Below the pieces are notes generated by a model. It worked only from the letters and a program-made list of their open reading frames with translations. It was not told where the DNA came from and did no database searches. This document shows, piece by piece, positions 43,318 to 51,560 of a stretch of 64,000 bases of DNA. How positions within the stretch are numbered: the stretch's first letter is position 1; the number at the start of each line of letters is the position of its first letter. This DNA is from Streptomyces minutiscleroticus (lineage in GTDB: Bacteria > Actinomycetota > Actinomycetes > Streptomycetales > Streptomycetaceae), in NCBI RefSeq assembly GCF_014650875.1, contig NZ_BMVU01000026.1, positions 1-64,000 on the forward strand, read 5' to 3'. The translations under genes and the position numbers were made by a program.

Positions 43318-44208
43318 GTGCCCCGTGTTCCCCGTGCCGCCCGTCGTACCGGCAGTGTTCTCCGGTCGGCTGCCGCGGTCCTCGCCCTCTGTCTGACGGT
43401 GTCCTGCTCCGCGCGGGCCGACCAGGACACCGACCGCCCCCGCCGGTCCGCCGACGGATGGCGGCTGACGTGGTCGGACGAGTTCTCCGGCGCCGAAGGG
43501 AAGGCTCCCGATCCGGAGAAGTGGGTGCACGACCTGGGCGGCGAGCCGCAGTGGGGCAACAAGGAGTGGCAGTACTACACCGACCGCACGGCCAACGCCG
43601 CCACCGACGGCGACGGGCACCTCGTCATCACCGCCCGCCGGGAGAGACTCGCGGGCATGGAGGGCTGCCGCTACGGAAGCTGTGACATCACCTCCGCCCG
43701 GCTGACGACGAAGGGCACGTTCGCCCAGTCGTACGGCAGGTTCGAGGCCCGCATCAGGGTTCCGGAGGCCGGGGAGACCCTGCCCGCCTTCTGGATGATG
43801 GGCGACAACGACGACACGACCGCCTGGCCCGGCAACGGGGAGATCGACGTGATGGAGGTCGTGGGAGGCGAGCCGGGCACCGTCTACGGGACCGTGCACG
43901 GGCCCGGGTACGGGGACGAGGGCGTGGGAGGCAGCCGCACGCTCGCCGAGGGCGGGCATTACGCCGACGCCTTCCACACCTACGGTGTCGAATGGACGCG
44001 GGACCGTGTGACGTGGACCGTCGACGGCACGGCGTACCACTCCTACACCCGCGAACGGGAGGGCGGCCGGCGATGGGTGTTCGACCACGACTTCTACCTG
44101 CTGCTCGACCTGGCGGTCGGCGGTGTGTGGCCGGGCCCCGTGACCGAGGACACCGCGTTGCCGGTGCGCATGCTCGTGGACTGGGTGCGGGTCTACTCGC
44201 ACGCGTAG
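43318..44208 (+). CDS. Exported glycoside hydrolase family 16 enzyme
   Basis: 296 residues from GTG 43318 (GGAG ten bases upstream). An N-terminal signal with a cysteine (VLALCLTVSCSARA) suggests either a lipoprotein, though the lipobox is weak at -3, or a Sec-cleaved protein. The rest is one GH16 jelly-roll domain: WSDEFSG at the start, YGRFEARIRVP, and the catalytic motif GNGEIDVMEVVGGEPG (E-I-D-x-x-E, nucleophile and acid/base). GH16 enzymes cut beta-1,3(1,4)-glucans, agar or related polymers outside the cell; the family does not by itself tell which. Terminator hairpin downstream. Confidence 0.87.
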   Translation: MPRVPRAARRTGSVLRSAAAVLALCLTVSCSARADQDTDRPRRSADGWRLTWSDEFSGAEGKAPDPEKWVHDLGGEPQWGNKEWQYYTDRTANAATDGDGHLVITARRERLAGMEGCRYGSCDITSARLTTKGTFAQSYGRFEARIRVPEAGETLPAFWMMGDNDDTTAWPGNGEIDVMEVVGGEPGTVYGTVHGPGYGDEGVGGSRTLAEGGHYADAFHTYGVEWTRDRVTWTVDGTAYHSYTREREGGRRWVFDHDFYLLLDLAVGGVWPGPVTEDTALPVRMLVDWVRVYSHA

Positions 44209-44282
44209 GCGGCGCCGTCCGGAGCCCTCGTGCGACCGGCCCGCCTCGTCGTACGACCGCACCCGGCGCCCGCCCCGCGAGA

Positions 44283-44309
44283 CCGGGGCCCGGGTCACCG
44301 GGTCCCCGG
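44283..44309 (+). terminator. Terminator of the GH16 gene
   Basis: 11-bp stem with a single bulged base (44283-44293 with 44298-44309) and a GTCA loop, 75 bp after the stop codon. The surrounding 312-bp gap (44209-44520) shows no gene. Confidence 0.45.
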
Positions 44310-44520
44310 GGCGTCGGGCCATCGGGTCGTCGGATCGCGACACAGTGGGTGTCGGCTCGGCGCGTTCCCGATCGGTGAGGCAGGGTAGCCAGAGGCCGTG
44401 ACGACATCAGCGGTGTGATCCGCCCGCACGCACGCCCGCCCGCGCCGACCCGTCCGTACCGGATGCAGCGGCGTGACGCGGGGGCGCCGGACAGACCGCG
44501 TCCCTAGGAGAGGAACGTTC

Positions 44521-45519
44521 ATGCGGTACCGCAAGCTCGGCAGCTCGGACCTGGAGGTCTCGGAGATCTCGCTCGGGTCCTGGCTCACCTACTCCGGCGG
44601 CGTCGAGGCGGAGACGACCCGCGCCTGCACCGAGGCGGCGTTCGAGGCCGGCATCAACTTCTTCGACACCGCCAACGTCTACGGGCGGGGGGCGGCTGAG
44701 ACGGCGTGGGGCGAGATCCTCTCGTCCCGCCCGCGCGACTCCTACGTCCTGGCCACCAAGGTGTGGGGCCGGATGTCCGACGACCCGGCCGACCAGGGAC
44801 TGTCCCCGCAGCAGATCGCGAAGCAGATCGACGCCTCCCTCACCCGCCTGAGGACCGATTACGTCGACCTGTACCAGGCCCACCGCTTCGACCCGTCGGT
44901 GCCGATCGAGGACACGATCGAGGCGTTCCAGAAGGTCGTCGAGCAGGGCAAGGCCCGCTACCTGGGCTTCAGCGAGTGGACCCCGGAGCAGATCCGGGCC
45001 GCGATCGACATCGCCGGGCCCGACCTGTTCGTCTCCTCCCAGCCGCAGTACTCCATGCTGTGGCAGGCCCCCGAGGCCGAGGTCTTCGGTCTGTCCGCCG
45101 CCAACGGCATCTCCCAGATCGTGTGGTCCCCGCTGGCCCAGGGCGTGCTGACCGGCAAGTACAAGCCCGGACAGCCCGTGCCCGAGGGCAGCCGCTTCGC
45201 CTCCGCCGACATGGCGGTGTCCAAGGACCTCGTCTACAGCGACGCCACCCTGGAGGCGGTGCAGCGCCTGGTCCCGATCGCCGAGGAGGCCGGGATGAGC
45301 CTGCCCACCCTGGCCCTGGCCTGGGTCCTGCGCCGCACCGAGGTCGCCTCGGCCATCACCGGCGCCTCCCGCCCCGAGCAGGTCCACAGCAACGCAGCCG
45401 CCTCCGGCGTGGAGCTCTCCGACGACCTGCTGGCCGCCGTCGACCAGGCGCTCGGCGACGTCCCCGTCACCGGGCCCGCCCTCGCCCCCAACGCCGCGGC
45501 CGGCATCAAGCACCGCTGA
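44521..45519 (+). CDS. Aldo/keto reductase (AKR6/KvAB-like)
   Basis: 332 residues, TIM-barrel AKR. The catalytic tetrad is visible: Asp in FFDTANVYGRG, Tyr in the same segment, Lys in VLATKVWG and His in LYQAHRFD. The C-terminal AWVLRRTEVASAITGASRPEQVHSNA block binds NADPH. The sequence from MRYRKLGSSDLEVSEISLGSWLTYSGG is close to the voltage-gated potassium channel beta-subunit/YghZ group, which reduces aldehydes such as methylglyoxal. AGGAGAGGAA precedes ATG 44521. No channel gene is adjacent. Cytosolic; the substrate is unspecified. Confidence 0.87.
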   Translation: MRYRKLGSSDLEVSEISLGSWLTYSGGVEAETTRACTEAAFEAGINFFDTANVYGRGAAETAWGEILSSRPRDSYVLATKVWGRMSDDPADQGLSPQQIAKQIDASLTRLRTDYVDLYQAHRFDPSVPIEDTIEAFQKVVEQGKARYLGFSEWTPEQIRAAIDIAGPDLFVSSQPQYSMLWQAPEAEVFGLSAANGISQIVWSPLAQGVLTGKYKPGQPVPEGSRFASADMAVSKDLVYSDATLEAVQRLVPIAEEAGMSLPTLALAWVLRRTEVASAITGASRPEQVHSNAAASGVELSDDLLAAVDQALGDVPVTGPALAPNAAAGIKHR

Positions 45520-45576
45520 CCCGGCCGCCGGCCGGGCGTACTTGCGGCGCCGTCGGGCACTTCCACAGTCGTGACC

Positions 45577-46302
45577 ATGTTGCAGGCGTGCCTGAACGGG
45601 GCGCGCACGCGCGAGGAGTGCCGGTTCCTGCCGGTGTCGCCCGACGAACTGGCCGAGGCGGCGGCACGGGCGGTGACCGCCGGGGCCGAGGACCTCCACC
45701 TCCACCCCAAGGACGCCGACGGCCGCGACTCGCTGGAGCCGCGCGTCGTCGCGGAGGCGGTCACCGCGGTGCGCCTGGCCGTGCCGCCCGGCGTACGGAT
45801 CGGGGTGACGACCGGGGCGTGGGCGGCCCCCGACCCCGGCCGGCGCGCGGAACTGGTGCGCTCCTGGACCGTCCTGCCCGACCACGCCTCGGTGAACTGG
45901 CACGAGGAGGGGGCCGAGCGGGTGGCCGAGGCGCTGCTCGGCCACGGGGTCGGTGTCGAGGCCGGCGTCTTCTCGGGGACCGGCGCGGCGGACCGGTTCC
46001 GCGCCTCACCGCTCTCCGGCCGGGTCCTGCGCGTACTCGCCGAGGTCACCGACACCGACCCCGCCACCGCCGGCGGGACCGCCGTCGCCCTGCTGGAGGA
46101 GCTGGCCCCGACGCGGCCGCCCGCGCTGCTGCTGCACGGGGAGGAGGGCGGCGCCTGGCCGGTGCTGCGGGTCGCGGTCCGGCTGGGCCTGGACACGAGG
46201 ATCGGCCTGGAGGACGTCCTGGTACTGCCCGACGGATCTCCCGCCGCGGACAACGCCGCACTCGTACGAGCGGCGCGGACGATCCTGACGCGCACCGGGT
46301 GA
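45577..46302 (+). CDS. BKACE/DUF849-family beta-keto acid cleavage enzyme
   Basis: 241 residues from ATG 45577 (GTG 45571 possible), typical of the shorter members of the family. MLQACLNGAR opens the TIM barrel, EDLHLHPKDADGRDSL carries the zinc-binding H-x-H, and IGVTTGAW and VNWHEEGAE follow. BKACE enzymes (3-keto-5-aminohexanoate cleavage enzyme and relatives) condense a beta-keto acid with acetyl-CoA and split it to acetoacetate and an acyl-CoA. No lysine-fermentation or carnitine genes are nearby, so the substrate is open. It lies 57 bp after the aldo/keto reductase and may be co-transcribed with it. Confidence 0.8.
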   Translation: MLQACLNGARTREECRFLPVSPDELAEAAARAVTAGAEDLHLHPKDADGRDSLEPRVVAEAVTAVRLAVPPGVRIGVTTGAWAAPDPGRRAELVRSWTVLPDHASVNWHEEGAERVAEALLGHGVGVEAGVFSGTGAADRFRASPLSGRVLRVLAEVTDTDPATAGGTAVALLEELAPTRPPALLLHGEEGGAWPVLRVAVRLGLDTRIGLEDVLVLPDGSPAADNAALVRAARTILTRTG

Positions 46303-46346
46303 CGCCCTCCTGTCCCGGGCACCGGGTGCGCGACCGTCCGGGGCGG

Positions 46347-46391
46347 TCCGGGAAGCCCGGGAAGCCCGGGAAGTCCGGGAAGCCCGGGGAG
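46347..46391. repeat. 9-bp tandem repeat between convergent genes
   Basis: Five copies of a 9-bp unit (CCCGGGAAG with single changes) between the BKACE gene and the STAS gene. It may form the terminator region by slipping into CCCGGG-type hairpins. Confidence 0.75.
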
Positions 46392-46416
46392 CGGCCTTCC
46401 CCCCGTGCGGGCGCGC

Positions 46417-46791
46417 TCAGCGTGCGAGCGCGCCGTGCAGGGTGGGATAGCAGTCGATGAAGGTGTCGAGGCCGACGAGCTCGATGACGCGCCGGACGGA
46501 GGGCTGCGGACCGGCCAGGCGGATCCAGCCCGGCGTGCCGCGCAGGGCGCGGTGGACCGAGATGAGGGCGTTGACGCCGGTGGAGTCCATGAACGTGACC
46601 CCGCTGAAGTCGAGCACGATACGTACGACACGGGAGTCGGCCCCTGCGTCCTCCGGCGCCAGAGCCCGCTGGAGATGCCCGATGGTGTGATGGTCGATCT
46701 CGCCCCGCAGGCTGATGACGACGATGCCGTCGGTGACGGTGCGGATGACGGACAGCCGACCGGGGCCTGATGTGTCGTGGGTGTCTGCCAC
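46417..46791 (-). CDS. STAS-domain anti-anti-sigma factor-like protein
   Basis: 124 residues from GTG 46791 (GAGGGA upstream). Single STAS domain: IVVISLRGEIDHHTIGHLQ...VRIVLDFSGVTFMDSTGVNALI, where the serine of DSTG is the usual phosphorylation site. Such proteins bind RsbW/SpoIIAB-type anti-sigma kinases and release sigma factors under stress. No anti-sigma or sigma gene is visible in the window, so the partner is elsewhere. Divergent from a VOC gene. Confidence 0.87.
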   Translation of the reverse strand: MADTHDTSGPGRLSVIRTVTDGIVVISLRGEIDHHTIGHLQRALAPEDAGADSRVVRIVLDFSGVTFMDSTGVNALISVHRALRGTPGWIRLAGPQPSVRRVIELVGLDTFIDCYPTLHGALAR

Positions 46792-47072
46792 GCGTCCCTC
46801 TGCAACATTCGGCGGAAACTTTGGCCAATGATTCTTCTGGAAGGGGTGCCCTGCGGTCGCAGATCTGATGCATGTGTGTGGGCCGTTCGCAGATGTTGTG
46901 CGTGAGCGGAGTGTGGGGTGGCCGACCGTGCGGGACACCGTGTGCGGGGTGCGACCAGGGCGGTGCCGGTCCCGGCCCCGGTGCCGGCGCGGCGATGCGG
47001 AGCGGACCGATGTGCAGAGGAAACGGCGCGATCGTTCGCGTCCGGTGCCGTCGCGCGCGCCACACTGGGGGC

Positions 47073-47510
47073 ATGGACGCAGACGACGGCGGCGGCCTCG
47101 CGCAGGGACGGGTGTCGACCAGGCTTCCGGCGCAGGACCTGGACCGGGCACGCCGCTTCTACTCCGAACGGCTCGGCCTCGAACCCGTCGACGAGCGGCC
47201 GGGCGGACTGCTGTACCGGTGCGGGGGAGCGGAGTTCCAGCTCTTCCAGTCGGCCGGGACCTCGCCCGGGACCTTCACCCAGATGTCGTGGCGGGTCGAC
47301 GACATCGAGGCGGTGGTGTCGGAACTGAGGCGGCGCGGCGTGGTGTTCGAGGAGTTCGAGCTGTCCTCGGCGTACGGCGGCGGGCGTACGCGGGACGGCA
47401 TCGTCGAGGTCCGTGGACACTACGCGAGCACGGGCGCGCGGGGCGATCGCGGCGCCTGGTTCCGCGACAGCGAGGGGAACCTGCTGAGCATCGGGCAGCC
47501 GGTCTTCTGA
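47073..47510 (+). CDS. VOC-family (glyoxalase/bleomycin-resistance) protein
   Basis: 145 residues, two beta-alpha-beta3 modules: RVSTRLPAQDLDRARRFYSERLGLEPV opens the first, and GAWFRDSEGNLLSIGQPVF closes the second. The fold is shared by glyoxalase I, extradiol dioxygenases and drug-binding proteins. A CACACT hexamer eleven bases before ATG 47073 and the absence of a ribosome site suggest a leaderless mRNA; GTG 47113 would be a shorter alternative. Function cannot be assigned beyond the superfamily. Confidence 0.8.
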   Translation: MDADDGGGLAQGRVSTRLPAQDLDRARRFYSERLGLEPVDERPGGLLYRCGGAEFQLFQSAGTSPGTFTQMSWRVDDIEAVVSELRRRGVVFEEFELSSAYGGGRTRDGIVEVRGHYASTGARGDRGAWFRDSEGNLLSIGQPVF

Positions 47511-47747
47511 ACGGCGCGGAAAACGCGCCGCGCGGCACGTTCCGCACGCTGCATGCCGCACGCCACACACCGTACTTCGCACACCACACGCCGCACTTCG
47601 CACGCCGTGCCCCGCGCGGTACGGGACGCGCGTCCTGCACGGTACGGGACGCACGCCTGTGCACACGGGGGAGGTACGCCCTGCGCGGTGCGGGAGCGAA
47701 GAGGAGCGCTGGCGTCCGCAGAGCGTGGCACGGCACAATCCCCGACC

Positions 47748-48905
47748 ATGTCGATCACCGCGCGAGAGCTGAATCGAGCCACACTCGGCCGTCAACTGCT
47801 GCTGGAGCGGGAGCGACTGGACGTCGCCGACGCCGTGCGCCGCGTGGTCGCGCTGCAGGCGCAGTCCGCCGCCTCGCCGTACCTGGCGCTGTGGAACCGG
47901 CTCGCCGGGTTCGCGCCGGCCGAACTGGACGCCGCGTTCGCCGGTCGCACGATCGTCAAGGCGACCTTGATGCGGATCACACTCCACGCCGTCCACGCCG
48001 ACGACCACCACGTCTTCCGCGGGGCGATGCAGTCGACGCTGTACGCCTCGCGGCTCGGAGCCCGCTTCGCCGCCGCCGGGCTGACTCCGGCCGACGGCGA
48101 GGAACTCGTCCCGCACCTGCTGGAGTTCGCCGGCCGGCCGCGCACGGCCGCCGAGATGCAGGCCTGGCTGGAGGAGCGGCTCGGCGTGGAGAAGAAGGCC
48201 GGGGCGTGGTGGGGACTGCGGGCGTACGCGCCGCTGCTGCACGTGGCCACCGGCGGGCCCTGGTCCTTCGGCCACCACCCGTCGTACGCCGCGGCGCCAC
48301 GGACGGGGCCCGTGCCCACCGGACGGGAGGCGGACCAGGAGGCGTTGCGCACCCTCCTCCTGCGCTACCTGGCCGGCTTCGGGCCGGCTTCGGTGGCGGA
48401 CATGGCCCAGTTCACCATGGTGCGGCGGACGTCGATCCGCCAGGCCCTCCGTACGCTGCACGAGTCCCACGGTGCCGTCGAGGAGCTGCGGGGCCCTGAC
48501 GGCACCGTGCTGTTCGACCTGCCCGGCGCCCCGCGCCCGCCCGCGGACACTCCGGCCCCGCCCCGGCTCATGGCGATGTGGGACAGCGTCCTGCTCGCCC
48601 ACGCCGACCGCAGCAGGGTGATCCCGCCCGCCTACCGTCCCCTGGTGATCCGCAACAACGGCGACGTACTGCCCACCTTGCTGGTCGACGGCCAGGTCGC
48701 CGGCGTGTGGCGACCGGTCGAGGGCGGCATCGAGGCCACGGCCTTCCACGAGCTGTCGCCCGGGGCGTGGGACGGACTCGCCGCGGAGGCCCACGCGCTG
48801 ACGGCACTGCTGGCGGAACGCGATCCACGGGTCTACGGCCGCTACGGCCACTGGTGGGCCAAGCTCCCCGACGCCCAGGTGCGAAGAATCCCGACGGCCC
48901 GGTGA
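47748..48905 (+). CDS. AlkZ-like winged-helix DNA glycosylase candidate (HTH_42 family)
   Basis: 385 residues. HTH_42-superfamily protein with tandem winged helices; the N-terminal half contains VALQAQSAASPYLALW. Gln37 and Gln39 of this Q-x-Q motif fall at the positions of the catalytic pair described for Streptomyces sahachiroi AlkZ, which removes azinomycin interstrand crosslinks; YcaQ/AlkX relatives have Q-x-D. An activity on alkylated or crosslinked DNA is therefore plausible. No genotoxin cluster is in the window, so it could be a general repair enzyme. ATG 47748 has no ribosome site but a CACAAT hexamer fourteen bases upstream suggests a leaderless message. Confidence 0.75.
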   Translation: MSITARELNRATLGRQLLLERERLDVADAVRRVVALQAQSAASPYLALWNRLAGFAPAELDAAFAGRTIVKATLMRITLHAVHADDHHVFRGAMQSTLYASRLGARFAAAGLTPADGEELVPHLLEFAGRPRTAAEMQAWLEERLGVEKKAGAWWGLRAYAPLLHVATGGPWSFGHHPSYAAAPRTGPVPTGREADQEALRTLLLRYLAGFGPASVADMAQFTMVRRTSIRQALRTLHESHGAVEELRGPDGTVLFDLPGAPRPPADTPAPPRLMAMWDSVLLAHADRSRVIPPAYRPLVIRNNGDVLPTLLVDGQVAGVWRPVEGGIEATAFHELSPGAWDGLAAEAHALTALLAERDPRVYGRYGHWWAKLPDAQVRRIPTAR

Positions 48906-48964
48906 CCGCCCGCGGTCCGCGAACGGCAGTGGACAGCCGAACAGTCGATCGGCCAAACAGCCGG

Positions 48965-49246
48965 TCAGTCGGTCAGTCGGTCAGCCGGTGTCCGTCCGGG
49001 GCCGCACCAGTGCCGCTTCCGGCGCCGTGCGGTGACGGGACACCCATCGGCGTGCCGCGCTGATTCCGCCGGGAGTTCGCCGGAACGCACCCCGTGCCAC
49101 CACCGGGTGTTCCAGGCCGCCCGCCCCTCGACCCAGGACGGCGCCTGCCGCACGCAGTCGTCGCGCTGCGGCCGGGGCCTGCGTACCGTGGCGCCGGCCC
49201 GCGCCGCCTCGTCGACAGCGCCACCGGACAAGGGTGTCTCCCGCAT
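48965..49246 (-). CDS. Small hypothetical protein, Arg/Trp-rich
   Basis: 93 residues from ATG 49246 with GGAGGG eight bases upstream. The sequence is basic with several tryptophans (SWVEGRAAWNTRWWHGVRSG) and three cysteines in the second half. I do not recognise a family. The good ribosome site and clustered aromatic residues favour a real gene; the Arg/Pro-rich composition and repetitive 3' end (GTCAGTCG repeats at 48960-48985) argue against. The remaining sequence between 48906 and 49421 shows no other gene. Confidence 0.4.
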   Translation of the reverse strand: MRETPLSGGAVDEAARAGATVRRPRPQRDDCVRQAPSWVEGRAAWNTRWWHGVRSGELPAESARHADGCPVTARRRKRHWCGPGRTPADRLTD

Positions 49247-49421
49247 GAGGACGCCCTCCCGGAAACGCCGGGCACACCCGTCCGCGCTGCCCCGCCGGAG
49301 TGAACCGGAGCGGAGCGGAGCGAGACACGACCGGCAGATGGATGCGGTCCGATCTGCTGATTGGTATCAAAACAGGCATAGGTGACTGTACGGGCGGGTG
49401 TGACGGAGGGGTGGCAACTGC

Positions 49422-50816
49422 ATGAAGCGGCGTCGGAGAGGGGCGACGACGGCGGTCGCGGTGGTCACCGCGGTGACGGCCGGTCTGGTGGTGCACTACA
49501 CGTCCGACGAGGAGCCCGGCGCGATCCGGTCGGCCGAGGGTGCGCCGGGACCGGAGCGGGCCGGAGGGCCGGTGGGGGCGGGGAAGCCGGCGCGGGCCGG
49601 AGGACCGGTGCGCGTCACGGCCCGCACGCTGCCGGTGGACGCCGGTGACGACGGGCGGCGCACGGCGCTGCGGCGCGAGGACGTGCGGCCGTTCAGCATG
49701 GTCGGGGTGACCTGGACCGAGCCGTCGGCCCGCCTCACGGGCGAGGTGGAGGTGCGGACCCGGGCCGCCGGTACGGGGGAGTGGTCGCGGTGGCTGCGGC
49801 TGGACGGTGACAGCGGGCCGGGGGAGGAGGGCGCCGGACGCGGAGGGACGGGCCCCGCGTGGGTCGGGCTCTCGGACGGTGTCGAGATCCGTGTCGACGG
49901 TGCGGGGGCGGCGGGGCTGCCGCAGGGCCTGCGCCTGGACATGATCGACCCTGGCAGTGGCAGTGGCAGTGGCAGTGGCAGTGGCAGTGGCAGTGGCAGT
50001 GGCAGTGGCAGTGGCAGTGGCAGTGGCAGTGGCGGTGGTGGCTATGGCGGTGACGCGGAGTCGGCCGAGTCCGCAGGGGGCGGGGCGGTGCCACCGTCCG
50101 CCGGTGACCCCCCTGTCGAGCCGGTGCCGGCGGAGCCGTCGTCGGTTCCGTCCGGCGGAACGGAGGGTGATGCGCCGGCCTCGCCGGCCGCCGCGCCGCA
50201 GCCGCCGATCACCACACGGGAACAGTGGGGCGCGGACGAGTCGATCAGCCCGGAGGAGCCGGGGTACCTGCCCGGCGGGAAGGTCGAGGCGGTGGTCGTG
50301 CACCACACCGCCGAGTCCAACGAGTACACCTGCGAGCAGGCGCCCGACATCGTGCGCGGCATCTACGTGTACCACGTCAAGCAGATGGGCTGGAAAGACA
50401 TCGGCTACAACTTCCTCGTCGACAAGTGCGGCACCATCTACGAAGGGCGCAAGGGAGGCGTCGACCGGCCGGTCCTGGGCGCGCACGCCTACGGCTTCAA
50501 CGGCGAGACCAGCGGCGTCGCCGTCCTCGGCACGTACACGGAGACCGCTCCGCCCAAGGAGTCGATGACGGCGGTGGCGAACCTCGCCGCCTGGAAGCTG
50601 GGACAGTACGGTGTCAGCCCCACCGGCACCGTCACCCTGACCGCCGGGGCCGACGGCCGCAGCTACGCGGGCAAGACCTGGGTCAAGGGCGCGAAGCTGT
50701 CCTTCCCCGCCATCCACGGGCACCGCGACGGCTACAACACCCGGTGCCCCGGTGACGCCCTCTACGAGCAGCTCGCCGCCATCCGGGAGGCGGCGGCGGC
50801 CGCGTCGACGCCCTGA
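49422..50816 (+). CDS. Secreted peptidoglycan-recognition protein/amidase with (Gly-Ser)13 linker
   Basis: 464 residues. An N-terminal membrane anchor or signal (RRRRGATTAVAVVTAVTAGLVV) is followed by a beta-rich region (residues 60-170, VRVTARTLPVD...EWSRWLRLDGD), a Gly-Ser repeat linker (about residues 178-203), a Pro/Ser-rich stretch and a C-terminal PGRP/Amidase_2 domain (residues 265-455). Zinc ligands are intact: VVVHHTAES, HGHRDGYNTRCPG. The layout matches the large actinobacterial PGRP-type amidases that hydrolyse muramyl-peptide bonds. The linker is encoded by a perfect hexanucleotide microsatellite. ATG 49422; no strong ribosome site. Confidence 0.87.
   Translation: MKRRRRGATTAVAVVTAVTAGLVVHYTSDEEPGAIRSAEGAPGPERAGGPVGAGKPARAGGPVRVTARTLPVDAGDDGRRTALRREDVRPFSMVGVTWTEPSARLTGEVEVRTRAAGTGEWSRWLRLDGDSGPGEEGAGRGGTGPAWVGLSDGVEIRVDGAGAAGLPQGLRLDMIDPGSGSGSGSGSGSGSGSGSGSGSGSGSGGGGYGGDAESAESAGGGAVPPSAGDPPVEPVPAEPSSVPSGGTEGDAPASPAAAPQPPITTREQWGADESISPEEPGYLPGGKVEAVVVHHTAESNEYTCEQAPDIVRGIYVYHVKQMGWKDIGYNFLVDKCGTIYEGRKGGVDRPVLGAHAYGFNGETSGVAVLGTYTETAPPKESMTAVANLAAWKLGQYGVSPTGTVTLTAGADGRSYAGKTWVKGAKLSFPAIHGHRDGYNTRCPGDALYEQLAAIREAAAAASTP
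49953..50030 (+). repeat. (GGCAGT)13 microsatellite
   Basis: 78 bp of thirteen perfect GGCAGT units inside the PGRP gene, encoding (Gly-Ser)13. Codon use is uniform, which points to recent slippage rather than selection on protein only. Any change in copy number stays in frame. Confidence 0.97.
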
Positions 50817-50859
50817 CACCGTGGTGTGGCCGGCAAATATCGGGCTGAGGGCAAATATT

Positions 50860-50889
50860 TTGCATAGCTCTGCATTTTTTCAGTACTGT
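50860..50889 (+). promoter_or_regulatory. Promoter of the TetR/MFS operon with overlapping palindrome
   Basis: -35 TTGCAT (50860-50865) and -10 TACTGT (50884-50889), spacer 18 bp, in an AT-rich island. The palindrome TGCATAGCTCTGCA (50861-50874, 12 of 14 symmetric) overlaps the -35 and spacer and is the candidate TetR operator. A second near-palindrome GCAAATATTTTGC lies at 50851-50863. Confidence 0.55.
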
Positions 50890-50896
50890 GCAAGGC

Positions 50897-51529
50897 GTGG
50901 TGGACAAGGAGCGACCCGCCGGGCTGCGTGAGAAGAAGAAGCAGGCGACCCGGCACGCACTGTTCGAGGCCGCGGTACGGCTGGCGGCGGAGGACGGCGC
51001 ACAGCATGTGACGGTGGAGGCGATCAGCGAGCGTGCCGGTGTCTCGCCGCGCACGTTCTTCAACTACTTCAAGTGCCGTGAGGACGCGTTCGTCCTGCCC
51101 GATCCCGAGGCGGGGGAGCGCGTCCGGCAGGCGGTGCGCGAGGCCCCGGCCGAGCGCTCCGCGCTCGACGTGCTGCGTGACGCCATGGCCGAGCAGATCG
51201 CCGGGACGGACCTGGACCGCGAACTGCTGTCGCTGGTCGCCCTGGTGCTCTCCCGCTCCCCCGAGCTGACCTCGCGGCTGCTGTGCCTGCAGGCGGAGGA
51301 GGAGCGGGCGCTCGCGGAGGCGTTCGCCGAACGCCTCAGGAAGCAGGGTGCGGAGGGCCCCCGGGCCGAGCTCCACGCCCTGCTGCTCGCCTCGCTCAAC
51401 GCCGTCGCGACCCGCGTCGCGATGACGCACTGGCGCGAGCGCGACGGCGCCGAACCGCTCCTCGACATCTTCCACCAGGTTTTCGATCAGCTGGCCGCGG
51501 GGCTCGCCCGTCCGGTCGACGAGTCCTGA
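50897..51529 (+). CDS. TetR-family transcriptional regulator
   Basis: 210 residues. Helix-turn-helix KKQATRHALFEAAVRLAAEDGAQHVTVEAISERAGVSPRTFFNYF, then an alpha-helical ligand domain of the TetR_C_17/MftR-like kind. The -10 box at 50884-50889 covers the first possible GTG (50888), so the real start is GTG 50897 or 50900 and the mRNA is nearly leaderless. It is 31 bp upstream of a DHA2 exporter gene in the same direction: a self-regulated repressor/efflux operon. Confidence 0.86.
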   Translation: MVDKERPAGLREKKKQATRHALFEAAVRLAAEDGAQHVTVEAISERAGVSPRTFFNYFKCREDAFVLPDPEAGERVRQAVREAPAERSALDVLRDAMAEQIAGTDLDRELLSLVALVLSRSPELTSRLLCLQAEEERALAEAFAERLRKQGAEGPRAELHALLLASLNAVATRVAMTHWRERDGAEPLLDIFHQVFDQLAAGLARPVDES

Positions 51530-51560
51530 ACCGAGCTGTCCCAGTCTTCGAAGGAATCTT

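Noticed and set aside
46340..50030. CRISPR array suggested by short regular repeats
   Set aside because: The repeats here (9-bp CCCGGGAAG, 6-bp GGCAGT) are contiguous without spacers, and no cas gene is present.
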